From Hyphobacterium indicum (GTDB taxonomy: Bacteria > Pseudomonadota > Alphaproteobacteria > Caulobacterales > Maricaulaceae): DNA of 64,000 nt. The stretch covers positions 1,137,709 to 1,201,708 of the forward strand of contig NZ_QBDX01000004.1 in NCBI RefSeq assembly GCF_003129605.1, read 5' to 3'. A model generated the notes under the pieces. That model saw only the letters and a list, made by a program, of their open reading frames with translations, made no database searches and was not told the origin of the DNA. The position numbers and the translations under genes were made by a program. Positions within the stretch are counted from its first letter, which is position 1; each line of letters starts with the position of its first letter. This document shows, piece by piece, positions 27,813-37,896 of this stretch.

Positions 27813-28624
27813 AGCACCAGATCCAGGACGACCGGCACATGGTCGGACGGCTTTTCGCGGCCACGCTCCGGCTCGTAGATCCGGAAACCGTCCCGGCCGC
27901 GCGCCAGCGCCGCATCCTTCAGGGGCGGCGTCACCCAGATATGGTCCAGTCGCCGGCCCCGGTTGGAGGCGCGGTAATCTTTCGCGCGATAGCTCCACCA
28001 GGTGTAGATCTTTTCCGGCTCGGGAATGACTTCCCGCGCGACATCAATGAAATCGCCCGCCGCCAGAATGGCATTCAGCGCCTCGACCTCGCCCGGCGTG
28101 TGCGAGACCACTTTCAGAAGCTGTTTGTGTGACCAGACATCATGTTCGCGCGGAGCGATGTTGAAATCGCCGAGAATGACGATCTTGTCATTCTTCGTGT
28201 CGCGCGCGGCGAAATAATCCCGCGTGCAGGCCAGGAAATCCATCTTGTGGGCAAAGCGCGGATTGATTTCGATATCCGGCTCGTCCCCGCCGGCCGGAAT
28301 ATAGAAATTGTGAAGCTCGATGCCTTGCACACCGACGCGCTGATGCCGCGCTTCCTCGCGCGGGCAGATCGCTTCATCGCCCAGATCCTGCAGCGGATAT
28401 TTCGAGGCAATGGCCACGCCATGCATGCCTTTCTGCCCGCGCACATGAAAATGCTCATAGCCCATTTCGCGGAAGGCTTTTTCCGGGAATTCATGGCTCT
28501 GGCACTTGATCTCCTGCAGGCACAGCACATCCGGCTGGCAGGCGGCCACGAAAGGCGCGATCAGCGGCACGGCGCGCAGGCGCACAGAGTTCACATTCCA
28601 GCTGGCAATCGAAAGCGTGGTCAT
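27809..28624 (-). CDS. xthA: Exodeoxyribonuclease III
   Basis: A 271-residue AP endonuclease/3'-5' exonuclease for base-excision repair. Motifs in order: SIASWNVNSVRLR, CLQEIKCQ with the metal-binding Glu, ILGDFNIAP, RRLDHIWVT and PSDHVPVVLDL. It is followed 12 bp upstream by an unrelated gene of unknown function on the same strand. Confidence 0.94.
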   Translation of the reverse strand: MTTLSIASWNVNSVRLRAVPLIAPFVAACQPDVLCLQEIKCQSHEFPEKAFREMGYEHFHVRGQKGMHGVAIASKYPLQDLGDEAICPREEARHQRVGVQGIELHNFYIPAGGDEPDIEINPRFAHKMDFLACTRDYFAARDTKNDKIVILGDFNIAPREHDVWSHKQLLKVVSHTPGEVEALNAILAAGDFIDVAREVIPEPEKIYTWWSYRAKDYRASNRGRRLDHIWVTPPLKDAALARGRDGFRIYEPERGREKPSDHVPVVLDLVL

Positions 28625-28636
28625 AAGTCCGTCCAA

Positions 28637-29227
28637 TCACAGAATATTATAGGTCAGCCCGGCCAGTCCGACCGGCCAGCGCCCGCGCACAAACAGCCGC
28701 CAGCGCGCGAGAAAGGGATGCGGCGGATCATCATCCTCGGCTTCCGCCATGATCACCAGCGCGGCGCCATTGGCCGCCTGCACCACGGACCCCGCGGCCG
28801 CATTCAGCACGGCCTCGTCGCGCATATCCCCCAGCGAGGCCGAATAGGCGACCGCATCCTGTGCCGCCTCGCCGGCTTTCAGCCCGACATATTCCAGCAC
28901 CGTCTGGATGCCGTCCTCGTCCAGCCGCTGCATGGCTTCGGAAATCAGCCCGGCGCGCAGCATTTCCTCGGCCTCCCAGCCTTCCGGATTGAAATCCACG
29001 GCCTCGGCGGCGCTCGCAGCATCGTCCCAATTGGTCAGCAGCCCCGGTTCGGCATGCGGAAAGCCCAGACCATCGAGATAGGTGCGGGTCAGATCACGCT
29101 CGCGCCTGTCCAGCGGATCGCCCAGCCGCATGAACAGGCGGGCATCGGAAAGGCCGTCGGCAAAGGCGCGGACCTTGTAAAGCAGCGGAATTTCATCCAG
29201 CAGCCGGGTAAAGTCATCATTCGACAT
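28637..29227 (-). CDS. Hypothetical protein
   Basis: A 196-residue acidic soluble protein without recognised motifs or signal peptide. The middle is helical and alanine-rich (NAAAGSVVQAANGAALVIMAEAEDDD); the C-terminus is basic and hydrophobic (LFVRGRWPVGLAGLTYNIL). It sits between xthA and a TonB-like gene on the same strand with 12- and 5-bp gaps, so the three may be co-transcribed. Confidence 0.7.
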   Translation of the reverse strand: MSNDDFTRLLDEIPLLYKVRAFADGLSDARLFMRLGDPLDRRERDLTRTYLDGLGFPHAEPGLLTNWDDAASAAEAVDFNPEGWEAEEMLRAGLISEAMQRLDEDGIQTVLEYVGLKAGEAAQDAVAYSASLGDMRDEAVLNAAAGSVVQAANGAALVIMAEAEDDDPPHPFLARWRLFVRGRWPVGLAGLTYNIL

Positions 29228-29232
29228 GGACG

Positions 29233-29685
29233 CTATCTAACGCGAACCGTGCCATTGCGAAACTCGAACAGCACAACGCAGTTCGACAGCGCCTGCCCGT
29301 CCGGCAACTCACGGAAGCGCCAGTCCTCGACCGCGCGCACCGCCGCAGCATCGAAATGGCCGGCGGGCACCGATTCGGCAGACCGCACACGATGCGGACG
29401 GCCGGTGTCATAAACGTGAAAGCGGACCACCACCCAGCCCTGCAGCCCGCGGGAATACGCCCGCGCCGGATAGTCCGGCATGGCGAATTCGCGGGCCGCC
29501 AGCTGCGCACCCTGACAATCCTCCGGCCCGATCAGCCGTTCCACATTGGCGGGCACCGGAAAGGGCTGGGACGGCATGAAGGGGTCCGAGCGCGGATCCA
29601 GCCGGCCAGTCCCGGGCAGAGAGGCCACGGAAGAACAGGCGGCAAGGGCGAATAGGGTGCACAGGCTGGCAAGACGGATGATCAT
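29233..29685 (-). CDS. Lipoprotein with TonB C-terminal-like domain
   Basis: A 150-residue lipoprotein (lipobox FALAACSSV). The second half has the TonB C-terminal pattern: MPDYPARAYSRGLQGWVVVRFHVYDTGRPHRVRSAESVPAGHFDAAAVRAVEDWRF split around a conserved YP motif. It lacks the TonB N-terminal anchor and proline-rich stretch, so it is probably not a classical energy transducer. Confidence 0.8.
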   Translation of the reverse strand: MIIRLASLCTLFALAACSSVASLPGTGRLDPRSDPFMPSQPFPVPANVERLIGPEDCQGAQLAAREFAMPDYPARAYSRGLQGWVVVRFHVYDTGRPHRVRSAESVPAGHFDAAAVRAVEDWRFRELPDGQALSNCVVLFEFRNGTVRVR

Positions 29686-29708
29686 ACCGGCACGCTAGCG
29701 CCATTTGC

Positions 29709-29742
29709 CAAAAAGAAAACGCCCCGGAACGGGTCCGGGGCG
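29709..29742 (-). terminator. Rho-independent terminator after ahcY
   Basis: CGCCCCGGA (29720-29728) and TCCGGGGCG (29734-29742) make a 9-bp GC-rich stem; on the minus strand it is followed by a T-rich tract (29709-29719). It ends the ahcY transcript before the TonB-like gene. Confidence 0.88.
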
Positions 29743-29768
29743 CCTCTCGTGCAGTTGGGCCAAACCGC

Positions 29769-31160
29769 CTAGTAGCGGTAATGCTCGGCCTTGAACGGGC
29801 CTTGCGGCTCGACGCCGATATAACCGGCCTGCTCGGATGAGAGCTCGGTCAGCCGTGCGCCCAGCTTGGGCAGATGCAGGGCGGCGACCTTTTCATCCAG
29901 ATGCTTGGGCAGGATATAGACCTCGTTCTTGTAGTCCGCACCACGCTGCCACAACTCGATCTGCGCCAGCGTCTGGTTGGTGAAGGAGGCCGACATCACG
30001 AAAGAGGGGTGACCGTTGGCATTGCCCAGATTCACCAGACGGCCTTCAGAGAGCAGGATGATCCGGTTGCCTTCCGGGAATTGAACCAGATCGACCTGCG
30101 GCTTCACATTGGTCCACTGGAAATTGCGCAAGGCTTCGACCTGGATCTCGTTATCGAAATGGCCGATATTGCAGACGATCGCCATATCCTTCATGGCGCG
30201 CATGTGATCGACGGTCAGAACGTCCTTGTTGCCGGTCGCGGTGACGAAGATATCGCAATCATTGACGACATCCTCGACGCGCACGACCGCAAACCCGTCC
30301 ATGCAGGCCTGTAGCGCGCAGATCGGATCGACTTCGGTGACGGCCACGCGGGCGCCGGCCTGCGCCAGCGATTCCGCCGAGCCCTTGCCGACATCGCCAT
30401 AACCGCAGACCAGGGCGGTCTTGCCGGCCATCATCACATCGGTGCCGCGGCGGATGGCATCCACCAGGCTTTCGCGGCAGCCATAGCGGTTGTCGAATTT
30501 CGATTTGGTCACCGAGTCATTCACATTGATCGCCGGGAAGGGCAGTTCGCCGCGCTTCTGCATCTGGTACAGCCGCATCACGCCGGTCGTGGTTTCTTCC
30601 GACACACCCTTGATCGCAGCCTTGGCCTTGGCAAACCAGCCCGGTGTCTCGGCAATCCGCTTCCGGATCTGGGCGAAGAGATATTTTTCCTCGTCCGATT
30701 TTGGCTCGCCAAGGAGGGACGGATCGTTTTCCGCTTTCTCGCCGAGGATCAGATACAGCGTCGCATCGCCGCCATCATCAAGGATCATGTTGGCGGTTTC
30801 ACCATTCGGCCAGGTGAAGATCCTGTCGGCGAAATCCCAGTATTCTTCCAGCGTCTCGCCCTTGTGCGCAAACACCGGAACGCCGGTTTCGGCAATCGCG
30901 GCCGCGGCATGGTCCTGAGTCGAGAAGATGTTGCAGGATGCCCAGCGCACTTCCGCGCCCAGCGCTGTCAGGGTTTCGATCAGCACGGCGGTCTGGATGG
31001 TCATGTGCAGCGATCCGGCAATACGCGCGCCTTTCAGCGGCTGCGCGGCGCCATATTCCTCGCGCAGCGCCATCAGGCCCGGCATTTCGATTTCCGCCAT
31101 GTCGATTTCGGTACGGCCCCATTTGGCCAGGGACAGGTCTTTGACTTGGTAATCAGACAT
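29769..31160 (-). CDS. ahcY: S-adenosylhomocysteinase
   Basis: A 463-residue enzyme splitting S-adenosylhomocysteine to adenosine and homocysteine, relieving methyltransferase inhibition. NAD-binding motif [21 protein letters not shown], substrate segments [13 protein letters not shown] and [16 protein letters not shown], and C-terminal KAEHYRY are all present. The ATG at 31160 was preferred over one five codons upstream. I saw no SAH riboswitch in the 260-bp leader. Confidence 0.97.
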   Translation of the reverse strand: MSDYQVKDLSLAKWGRTEIDMAEIEMPGLMALREEYGAAQPLKGARIAGSLHMTIQTAVLIETLTALGAEVRWASCNIFSTQDHAAAAIAETGVPVFAHKGETLEEYWDFADRIFTWPNGETANMILDDGGDATLYLILGEKAENDPSLLGEPKSDEEKYLFAQIRKRIAETPGWFAKAKAAIKGVSEETTTGVMRLYQMQKRGELPFPAINVNDSVTKSKFDNRYGCRESLVDAIRRGTDVMMAGKTALVCGYGDVGKGSAESLAQAGARVAVTEVDPICALQACMDGFAVVRVEDVVNDCDIFVTATGNKDVLTVDHMRAMKDMAIVCNIGHFDNEIQVEALRNFQWTNVKPQVDLVQFPEGNRIILLSEGRLVNLGNANGHPSFVMSASFTNQTLAQIELWQRGADYKNEVYILPKHLDEKVAALHLPKLGARLTELSSEQAGYIGVEPQGPFKAEHYRY

Positions 31161-31319
31161 AAAAGGTCCTTCCATCAGGATGATCGGGAGAGCTTGGGCC
31201 CTCCGGGGCGGGGACTCCCGGCCGGACAGGGGACAGCAATGCGCTGCCCGTTAGCATGCAGAACCGCCGGGCACAATGCAGGGGCTGACCGGCCGCAGAC
31301 AAAGTTTCTGTGACGCCCA

Positions 31320-31348
31320 TGACTCTTGCGGCCCAAATCTTGTATAGT
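31320..31348 (+). promoter_or_regulatory. Weak candidate promoter for the gene at 31423
   Basis: TATAGT at 31343-31348 is a good -10 box with a poor -35 (TGACTC, 31320-31325) at 17 bp. It lies 74 bp before the start codon in the otherwise featureless gap between ahcY and the next gene. Confidence 0.25.
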
Positions 31349-31422
31349 TCCGGCAGGGCCGTGTTTCTGGGCCATGGCGCAGAGCGGAAACGCCGCGCAG
31401 AGTTGTATTAAGGGGTGGGGTT

Positions 31423-33039
31423 ATGTCGAGTATTCCAGGGGCGCACGCCAGCCTCGGTTTTGGCCGCAAACGTATTGATTTTTATGCCTCTCCGGGCGTC
31501 ACCGCCGGAGACGGGCCGCGCCGTGGCGAACATGAAATCCGCGATGCGGACGGGGCCACGCACACCATGCGCCTGTCCCGTCCTGACACGCCACTGGAAT
31601 CCGGAGAAACCGTCACCGTCCTGCGCGCGCAAAGCGGACCGGATCATGGATCCCGCCCGGTCGCGGTGATCAATCATGACCGCAGTGCCTGGACCCGCAC
31701 GGCGCCGGACGCCACGACAGTTCTGGCCCGCAGCGGCATCACACGGTCGCTCAACTGGTGGATGGCCATGCTGTTATTCATGGTCACAGCGATCGCTCTG
31801 GCCTGGCCGGACATCCGCCTGTTCATGCTGGAAGTCGATCCCGGCATTTTTGCCTCGCTTCCCGATATCAATCTCTTTGCCTTCGCAGTGGACATGATCC
31901 CCGCACTGCCGGGATTTGACCTCGCCGCCGCCATTCCCGGTTTTACCGGCCTCGTGGAACAGGCCGGCCTGCCGTCTTGGTTGCCGGCTCAGACCCTGGC
32001 CTTTGCCCTGCCGCTGACATTTCTGGCCCTTCTTACCTATCTGGCCCGGTCCTGGCGTATCCTCTGGGCACCGGTCTATGCCGCGGCAGCGATTGCCACC
32101 GGCCTGGCGCTGAATGCTGCCGCGCCCCTGGTTCCGGCCATGCTGGCCCTTGGCGGTGTGGCGCTGCTCTTCTGTGTCGGCGGCTTTATCAATCGCACCC
32201 GCGATTCCGGCCGCCTCGAAGGGCGTATCGCCCGTTTGAGCGAGAATATTCTCCGCCACCCGCCGGCCGAGACAGTCGCAGCGCCTGTTGCCGCCGGAGC
32301 CGCGCTTGCAACCGCAGCCGCGTCGGCGGATGAAGATGCGCCAACGGAGGCAGACACCATACCCGCCGAGGCCGATGATCTGCCCAGCGATGACGATCTC
32401 GCAGCGGCCCGCGCTGATGCGGAGGACGGCGATCCGGCTCCGGCCCCGTCCCTGCGTTCGACCCCGGAGGAGCTGGGCGTGGACGAGACGTCAGATCGTG
32501 ACATGGTCATGCCGCCGCCCCCGCCGCTCGCGAACCGTGCGGTCAATGGCGCGGCCGAATCCGGTGATGCGGCTGCCACAGCGACCGCATCCGCCATGCA
32601 GGCGCCGGAACCGGCACCGGCAGAACCACAGGCACAGGCACCTGCCAGCGAAGCGGCCGCCGATACCGGCCCTGAAACGCCGGATACACCGGCCACGGCC
32701 ACCGCGTCCGCCATGCAGGCACCCACGCCCGAGCCGCAAACCCCGGCCGCGTCGACAGAACCTGCCGCCGACACACCTGCGCCGGAAGATGTTCATGCCT
32801 TTGCTGCCGCGGACTCCGCCGGGCGTGAAACGCTGATGTCGTCGCGCGAGATTGCCGATGCCGAAGAGGCTCCGGATGCCCCCGATGCGCCGGATGCGGC
32901 TCCGGTGACACCTCCGGCCTCCGTCAGCAATGCGGCGGCCAGCGACGATGTCTCCGACCCCTTCATGTCACCGGAACCCTCCGGACCGGAAGCGCCCGAA
33001 GCGGAAGACAGCGAAACACCGCGTCAGACGGATTCGTAG
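31423..33039 (+). CDS. Membrane protein with Ala/Pro-rich acidic tail, unknown function
   Basis: A 538-residue protein in three parts. Residues 1-105 are soluble with no recognised domain. Residues 110-270 hold about four hydrophobic helices. From about 280 to the end comes a low-complexity acidic tail rich in Ala, Pro, Glu and Asp. The tail contains a repeated unit ATATASAMQAP (two copies) and a DAPDAPDA stretch. The layout suggests a membrane anchor with a disordered cytoplasmic or periplasmic tail. The 3' end overlaps ptsH by 16 bp. AGGGGTGGGG precedes the ATG. Confidence 0.72.
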   Translation: MSSIPGAHASLGFGRKRIDFYASPGVTAGDGPRRGEHEIRDADGATHTMRLSRPDTPLESGETVTVLRAQSGPDHGSRPVAVINHDRSAWTRTAPDATTVLARSGITRSLNWWMAMLLFMVTAIALAWPDIRLFMLEVDPGIFASLPDINLFAFAVDMIPALPGFDLAAAIPGFTGLVEQAGLPSWLPAQTLAFALPLTFLALLTYLARSWRILWAPVYAAAAIATGLALNAAAPLVPAMLALGGVALLFCVGGFINRTRDSGRLEGRIARLSENILRHPPAETVAAPVAAGAALATAAASADEDAPTEADTIPAEADDLPSDDDLAAARADAEDGDPAPAPSLRSTPEELGVDETSDRDMVMPPPPPLANRAVNGAAESGDAAATATASAMQAPEPAPAEPQAQAPASEAAADTGPETPDTPATATASAMQAPTPEPQTPAASTEPAADTPAPEDVHAFAAADSAGRETLMSSREIADAEEAPDAPDAPDAAPVTPPASVSNAAASDDVSDPFMSPEPSGPEAPEAEDSETPRQTDS

Positions 33040-33296
33040 AATTTGTCCTCGACCAGCTGAACCAGCGCTTCAAGGGCGGGCCCGGCTTCGGCACCGTCGG
33101 CAATGATGGTGATGTCCGTGCCCGGCCCGGCGGCGAGCATCAGCAAATCCATGATCGAGGAGGCTTCCACCGTCTCTTCGCCGCGGCGGACATGGATGAC
33201 GGCAGCAAACCCGGCCGCCATATCGACGAATTTGGCAGAGGCCCGGGCGTGCAGGCCGCGCTGATTGGTAATCCGGACCGTTTTCGATACCGGCAC
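33024..33296 (-). CDS. ptsH: Phosphocarrier protein HPr (nitrogen-PTS type)
   Basis: A 90-residue HPr with phosphorylatable His16 in GLHARAS and the serine-site region EASSIMDLLML (Ser46/Ser47). It receives phosphate from EI-Ntr and passes it to EIIA proteins. The start overlaps the EIIA-Man stop by one base, so the two are co-translated. The serine site is kept although no HprK kinase gene is found in this cluster. Confidence 0.93.
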   Translation of the reverse strand: MPVSKTVRITNQRGLHARASAKFVDMAAGFAAVIHVRRGEETVEASSIMDLLMLAAGPGTDITIIADGAEAGPALEALVQLVEDKFYESV

Positions 33297-33703
33297 TATT
33301 TGGCCGAGCCTTCAAGCACTTTCACCGCCCGCGCGACATAGCGCTGACCCGCGGCTTCACCGGCTTCGGCAAGCGCGTCCAGCGGCAGCGTACTGCGCGA
33401 TTCCGCCAGCTTGATCATCATCGGCAGATTGATTCCCGCCAGCACCTCGACCTGTCCGGGCACCATCTGGGAAATGGCCAGATTGGACGGCGTGCCGCCG
33501 AACATGTCCGTCAGAATCAAGACGCCGCTACCGGAATTCAGCGCCTTGATACGGTCGCGGATGTCATTCCGGCGCTCTTCCAGATCATCGTCGGGGCCGA
33601 TACACATTGCTTCGCATTGCGCCAGCGGACCGACGACATGCTCGGTCGCAGCGACAAATTCGCGCGCGAGATTGCCATGTGTAACGATCAGAAAACCGAT
33701 CAT
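33296..33703 (-). CDS. PTS EIIA component, mannose family
   Basis: A 135-residue EIIA-Man-type protein with the active His9 in FLIVTHGNLA and the typical ILTDMFGGTPSN loop. In alphaproteobacteria such orphan EIIA proteins are regulatory and sit between hprK and ptsH. Here it follows chvG directly after a 70-bp gap without hprK. Confidence 0.9.
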   Translation of the reverse strand: MIGFLIVTHGNLAREFVAATEHVVGPLAQCEAMCIGPDDDLEERRNDIRDRIKALNSGSGVLILTDMFGGTPSNLAISQMVPGQVEVLAGINLPMMIKLAESRSTLPLDALAEAGEAAGQRYVARAVKVLEGSAK

Positions 33704-33773
33704 GCCTCACCTCTGGAAGGCTTGATTAAATCGTGGAGTCGGGCTGGCGGAAAGCGGTTTTTTCACGCAAGCG

Positions 33774-35396
33774 TCACATTTGCGCAGCGCGCGGCAGGGT
33801 CAGGGTAAAGCGGGCGCCGGCCACGCGGCCCTGCGTGTCAAGCCGGTTTCCGGCGCGCAAATCGCCGCCATGCACGCTGACAATCTGGCGCGCAATGGCC
33901 AGACCCAGGCCGGAATGCGCCCCGAATTCCGCCCCGGCCGGCCGCTCGGTGTAGAAGCGCTTGAAAATGGTTTCCAGATTGTCTGGCGGGATTCCGGGGC
34001 CGTCATCATCGACGGTGATTTTCACCAGCCCGGCCTCTGACAGGCTGAGCGCGATGCGGATCTTTCCGTCCGCGGGCGAGAAGGTGATGGCATTGTCGAT
34101 GAGATTGCGGATGACCTGTCCCAGCGGCACGGCCCGGCCTTCCACAAAGGCTTGATCCAGGGTCGAGGTAAAGACCAGTTCCGGCTCGTCCGCCCGCGAG
34201 GCCTCGTAGGCACTGACCGTGTCGCGCATCAATTGCACCAGATCGACCTGGCCCACATCCTCGCGCGACAATTCGGCATCCAGCCGGGAGGCGCGGGAGA
34301 TATCGGTGATCAGCCGGTCCATGCGCCGCACATCCGAAGCGATCACCGCCAGCAGCCGTTCGCGTTGGTCAGCGGTTTTCGCCCGGGGCAGGATTTCCGC
34401 GGCCGACCGGATCGAGGTCAGCGGGTTTTTCAGCTCGTGCGCGACATCGGCCGCAAATTGCTCGATCGCGTCCATGCGGTCATACAGCGCTGCCGTCATC
34501 TCCCGCATCGCCTCGCCGAGCTCGCCGATCTCGTCCCGGCGCCCGGCCAGGGACGGCATTTCCACCCGCCGTCCCTTGGCCCGGCGCACGCGCCGCGCCG
34601 CTTTCGCCAGCCGCCGGATCGGGCGGGCGATAAACACGGTCAGCGCCAGTGATGACAGAATGCTCACCAGCGCGGCCAGCAGGATAAAGGGAAACAAAGC
34701 CCGGCGTTCGCTGGCGATGATCTCGTCGAGATCGAAGGATTCCAGCGTCACCACACCGACCACGGCGCGGACCGGCTGGATCGGCACGGACACCGAGACC
34801 ACGCGCGAGCCATCCGGTTGCCGCCGCACGCCGGCAATGGTTTCCCCACCAATTGCCCCGGCGATTTCCTCTTCTAGCGTGCGGTCTAGCGCGGCGCGCT
34901 CCTCCTCGGTCCGGAACCAGCCGCCAAACCCGTCCATCAGGCGCGAGAGCAGGCTGCGCGCATCCTCGGCAAAATCGCCGGGCAGCATCTCTCCCGGCGG
35001 CGGCAGCTCGGTGACATCAAACCGGTTCGCCAGCAAATGGCTGTCGGCCACAATTTGCGCCGCCTTGTTATAGATGCGCGCGCGCACATCGTCCGGCAGG
35101 TAGAGATCACGGAGGATCAGCCGCGCATCGCCATCCAGCAGGCGGGGAGACGGATCGCTTTCGGCCGCACCTTCCGCCATCACATTGGCGATCAGCTCGC
35201 CTTCAACGCGGAGCGCTTCAACCTTGGCATTGACGAGTCCGCGCCGGGTTTCGGACACAGCCAGCATGCCGACGATCAGGACCAGCAGGGCCAGGCCATT
35301 GGAGGCGAGAATGATCCACGCCAGGCGGGAAAAGGAGCCCCCGCGGACCGAACGGAGCGTCCGGCTAGCTCTCCTTGTAACGGTATCCAACACCAT
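33774..35396 (-). CDS. chvG: Sensor histidine kinase ChvG
   Basis: A 540-residue membrane kinase. A first helix ([20 protein letters not shown]), a large periplasmic sensor domain and a second helix ([21 protein letters not shown]) lead to HAMP, the DHp box [20 protein letters not shown] and the ATPase motifs NLIDNA, DDDGPGI and [11 protein letters not shown]. ChvG/ExoS controls acid- and envelope-stress genes through ChvI. The ATG at 35396 overlaps the chvI 3' end by 32 bp; an AAGGAGAG lies inside the overlap but no start codon suits it. Confidence 0.93.
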   Translation of the reverse strand: MVLDTVTRRASRTLRSVRGGSFSRLAWIILASNGLALLVLIVGMLAVSETRRGLVNAKVEALRVEGELIANVMAEGAAESDPSPRLLDGDARLILRDLYLPDDVRARIYNKAAQIVADSHLLANRFDVTELPPPGEMLPGDFAEDARSLLSRLMDGFGGWFRTEEERAALDRTLEEEIAGAIGGETIAGVRRQPDGSRVVSVSVPIQPVRAVVGVVTLESFDLDEIIASERRALFPFILLAALVSILSSLALTVFIARPIRRLAKAARRVRRAKGRRVEMPSLAGRRDEIGELGEAMREMTAALYDRMDAIEQFAADVAHELKNPLTSIRSAAEILPRAKTADQRERLLAVIASDVRRMDRLITDISRASRLDAELSREDVGQVDLVQLMRDTVSAYEASRADEPELVFTSTLDQAFVEGRAVPLGQVIRNLIDNAITFSPADGKIRIALSLSEAGLVKITVDDDGPGIPPDNLETIFKRFYTERPAGAEFGAHSGLGLAIARQIVSVHGGDLRAGNRLDTQGRVAGARFTLTLPRAAQM

Positions 35397-36069
35397 AAAG
35401 CGTCTCAATGGCGTCGAACGTCTTGTCGACTTCTCTGAATTTCTTGCGGACACGCTTGATATGGCTGTCGATGGTCCGGTCGTCGACATAGATCTGATCA
35501 TCATAGGCCGCATCCATCAGCGCGTCGCGGCTTTTCACATAGCCGGGGCGTTGCGCCAGGGATTGCAGGATCAGGAATTCGGTCACGGTCAACCGTACCG
35601 GCTCGCCTTCCCACGAACAGGAATGGCGGTTGGGATCGAGTGACAGGCGGCCGCGCATGATCGGCTTGGACTCGCCGCCGGGCTTGCCCGGATCCCCCAC
35701 GGGATCCGGCCGGGCGCGGCGCAGAACGGCCTTGACCCTTTCGCCCAGAAGACGCTGGGAGAAGGGTTTTGTGATATAGTCATCGGCACCGAGATTGAGG
35801 CCGAGCGCCTCGTCGAACTCGTCATCCTTCGAGGTCAGGAAAATCACCGGCATGTTGGAGGACTGCCGCAGGCGGCGCAGCAATTCCAGGCCATCCATGC
35901 GCGGCATCTTGATGTCGAATACCCCCAGATCCGCCGGATCATCGGTCAGGGATTCCAGCGCGGTGGCCCCGTCATTGAACGTCCGCACCTTGTAGCCTTC
36001 GCCTTCCAGAAAAATGGATACCGAAGTGATGATATTCTCGTCGTCATCGACCAGCGCAATTGTGGCCAT
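35365..36069 (-). CDS. chvI: Response regulator ChvI
   Basis: A 234-residue OmpR-family regulator: receiver with LVDDDENI, phospho-Asp in [10 protein letters not shown] and Lys in YITKPF; winged helix with [17 protein letters not shown] and [16 protein letters not shown]. It pairs with the downstream overlapping chvG. The chvI-chvG-EIIA-HPr order is conserved in alphaproteobacteria. The usual divergent pckA neighbour is replaced by an unknown gene. Confidence 0.94.
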   Translation of the reverse strand: MATIALVDDDENIITSVSIFLEGEGYKVRTFNDGATALESLTDDPADLGVFDIKMPRMDGLELLRRLRQSSNMPVIFLTSKDDEFDEALGLNLGADDYITKPFSQRLLGERVKAVLRRARPDPVGDPGKPGGESKPIMRGRLSLDPNRHSCSWEGEPVRLTVTEFLILQSLAQRPGYVKSRDALMDAAYDDQIYVDDRTIDSHIKRVRKKFREVDKTFDAIETLYGVGYRYKES

Positions 36070-36198
36070 GAACGCGCCTCCTCATTCCCGTTTTGCCAAA
36101 CCTTAGACAAGCTTGACGCGAAGCGAAAGCGTTAGGGTTCACCGCGCCTTAAATGTTTCAGTGGCATTGTTTCCGCCTGATTGCATGGAGTGCGCCTG

Positions 36199-37896
36199 AT
36201 GGCGGCAGCCAAGGTTCATTACGAGGTCTTCGTCAAGAAGCACCGCAAGGCCGGCTGGGCGTTGGTCGAGGCCCGCCCGGAACGTGAAGATGCCATTGAA
36301 TTCGCGCAGAAAATCCTCGAGGCGACGCCGACGGGGTCGGTTCGCGTGTCCAAGGAGCGTTTCGATGAGGCCACGCGGGCTTTCCGCTCTTTCACCATCT
36401 GGGAGGAGGGCGCAGAGAGGTTCGAGGCCGAAAAGGAAAAAACCGGGGATGGCACACTGCCCTGCCTGTCACCGGATGACCTGACCAACCCGTCGGCCCG
36501 CGACACGATGAGCCGCGTCCTGAACGAGTGGTTTGTCCGCAAGCAGGTCACGCCGATGGAGCTGATGCACAGCCCCGAACAGGCAGAAGATCTGGAAAGC
36601 GGCGGCACCGAGCTTCAGCACGCCATCCAGAAGGTCGCGGTCGCCAGCGCGCGCGAGGGCGATTCCACCGTGCACGCCTATGTGAAACAGCTGCATGAAC
36701 TGGCCCAGAAGGCGTTTGACCGCATCTACAAGGACGGGAAATCCGGCCGCCTTCCAAGATTTTCGAAATACCGGACCTATGCCTCGCTGGTCGAGGATTT
36801 TGCTGACGAGAAATCACCTTACAAGATCCGCGCCGCCCTGGCCGACCGCCTCTCCGACGAGCGCGGCTTTGGCAAGAAGCTCGCTGTCCTGATGGAATTC
36901 GCCGGCGAGTTGCCGGCGGCGGAGAAAGCCCGGACAATCGGCTGCGAGCAGCTCGATATCTTCCTGTCCGAAATCCTGAATTTCGACTCCGGCCTGATGG
37001 CGCTCATTGGATCGGCTCCCGAGCTCGGGGACGAGGTACAACGCCTCTCCGACATGTTTGTCGGGGCCGCGGAGGCTGAAAGCCTCGCTGACGCCCCGGC
37101 CGACGCCCGCACCCTCACGCGGCTGATGAAATCGGGCGTTCTGCCCGCCTGCCGCACCACGATCGCCATCGCCTTGCTGGAGCGGCTGCGGCGGCCACGC
37201 CGTATGCGGCCCAAGGATGTTCTGGAAGAGGTGAAGCTGGCCCGGAAGCTGGCGCAGCAACTGGTCATGGCCCAGGGGCCGGATCTGTCGGTTGATGCCC
37301 TTCAGGATGCGTTTTCAAAACGCTCTGCGCGTCTGCTGACGCCCGAAACCATCGGTGATTATCTTGATCAGTGCCGCAATCCGGACCACGAGATCGAGAA
37401 ACTCCTGGCGCTGGAAGAAAACATCGTCGGCGCGCAGAACAAGAAAAAGCTCGCGGGATACATCCGGGCGGCGCTGGGCAATCACAAGACGGAAGGCTGG
37501 TTCGTATCCGGTGAAGGCCGGGCGATTGACCGCTTGCACCGGCTCACCGGGTTTCAGGTCAGGGCGCTGAAGGGCAATTATCCCGAAGAGGACAAGGCCG
37601 GTCTCTCGCAAGCATTTGATGCGCTGGGGCAGAAGGTTCTGGACCGCTCCGGCTTGCTGGACACGATTGCCAACAGCGATCAACCTGTGCTTGATCGCGC
37701 CGCCTCACTTCTGAAACTGGTAACCTGCCAGGCCATTCCGGCCGGCAAGTGCGCCGCCGCTGCCCAGCAGAAAGCGGTGCGCCTGATCCGGTCCGAAGCC
37801 GGCCTCGAAGAAGCCCGCGCCGACACCCAGCGCGCCAAGCTTTCAAATATCGAGACCATGCTCAACGCCATTGGCGGTCAGGACGCCGCTGCTTGA
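36199..37896 (+). CDS. Hypothetical protein, alphaproteobacterial type
   Basis: A 565-residue soluble protein, mostly helical by composition, without signal peptide or membrane segment. The N-terminus (VHYEVFVKKHRKAGWALVEA) resembles a small sensor or ligand-binding module I cannot name. I recognise it only as a family found in this bacterial class. The ATG at 36199 is preferred to a TTG at 36181. It overlaps the convergent glycosyltransferase by 19 bp. Confidence 0.7.
   Translation: MAAAKVHYEVFVKKHRKAGWALVEARPEREDAIEFAQKILEATPTGSVRVSKERFDEATRAFRSFTIWEEGAERFEAEKEKTGDGTLPCLSPDDLTNPSARDTMSRVLNEWFVRKQVTPMELMHSPEQAEDLESGGTELQHAIQKVAVASAREGDSTVHAYVKQLHELAQKAFDRIYKDGKSGRLPRFSKYRTYASLVEDFADEKSPYKIRAALADRLSDERGFGKKLAVLMEFAGELPAAEKARTIGCEQLDIFLSEILNFDSGLMALIGSAPELGDEVQRLSDMFVGAAEAESLADAPADARTLTRLMKSGVLPACRTTIAIALLERLRRPRRMRPKDVLEEVKLARKLAQQLVMAQGPDLSVDALQDAFSKRSARLLTPETIGDYLDQCRNPDHEIEKLLALEENIVGAQNKKKLAGYIRAALGNHKTEGWFVSGEGRAIDRLHRLTGFQVRALKGNYPEEDKAGLSQAFDALGQKVLDRSGLLDTIANSDQPVLDRAASLLKLVTCQAIPAGKCAAAAQQKAVRLIRSEAGLEEARADTQRAKLSNIETMLNAIGGQDAAA

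Noticed and set aside
31161..31422. Possible SAH or SAM riboswitch upstream of ahcY
   Set aside because: I compared the leader with the consensus cores I know for these riboswitches and found no matching conserved core. Only a few GC-rich stems are present.
33704..33773. Remnant of hprK between chvG and the EIIA gene
   Set aside because: The 70-bp gap has no coding similarity to HprK in any frame that I could see, so only absence is reported.
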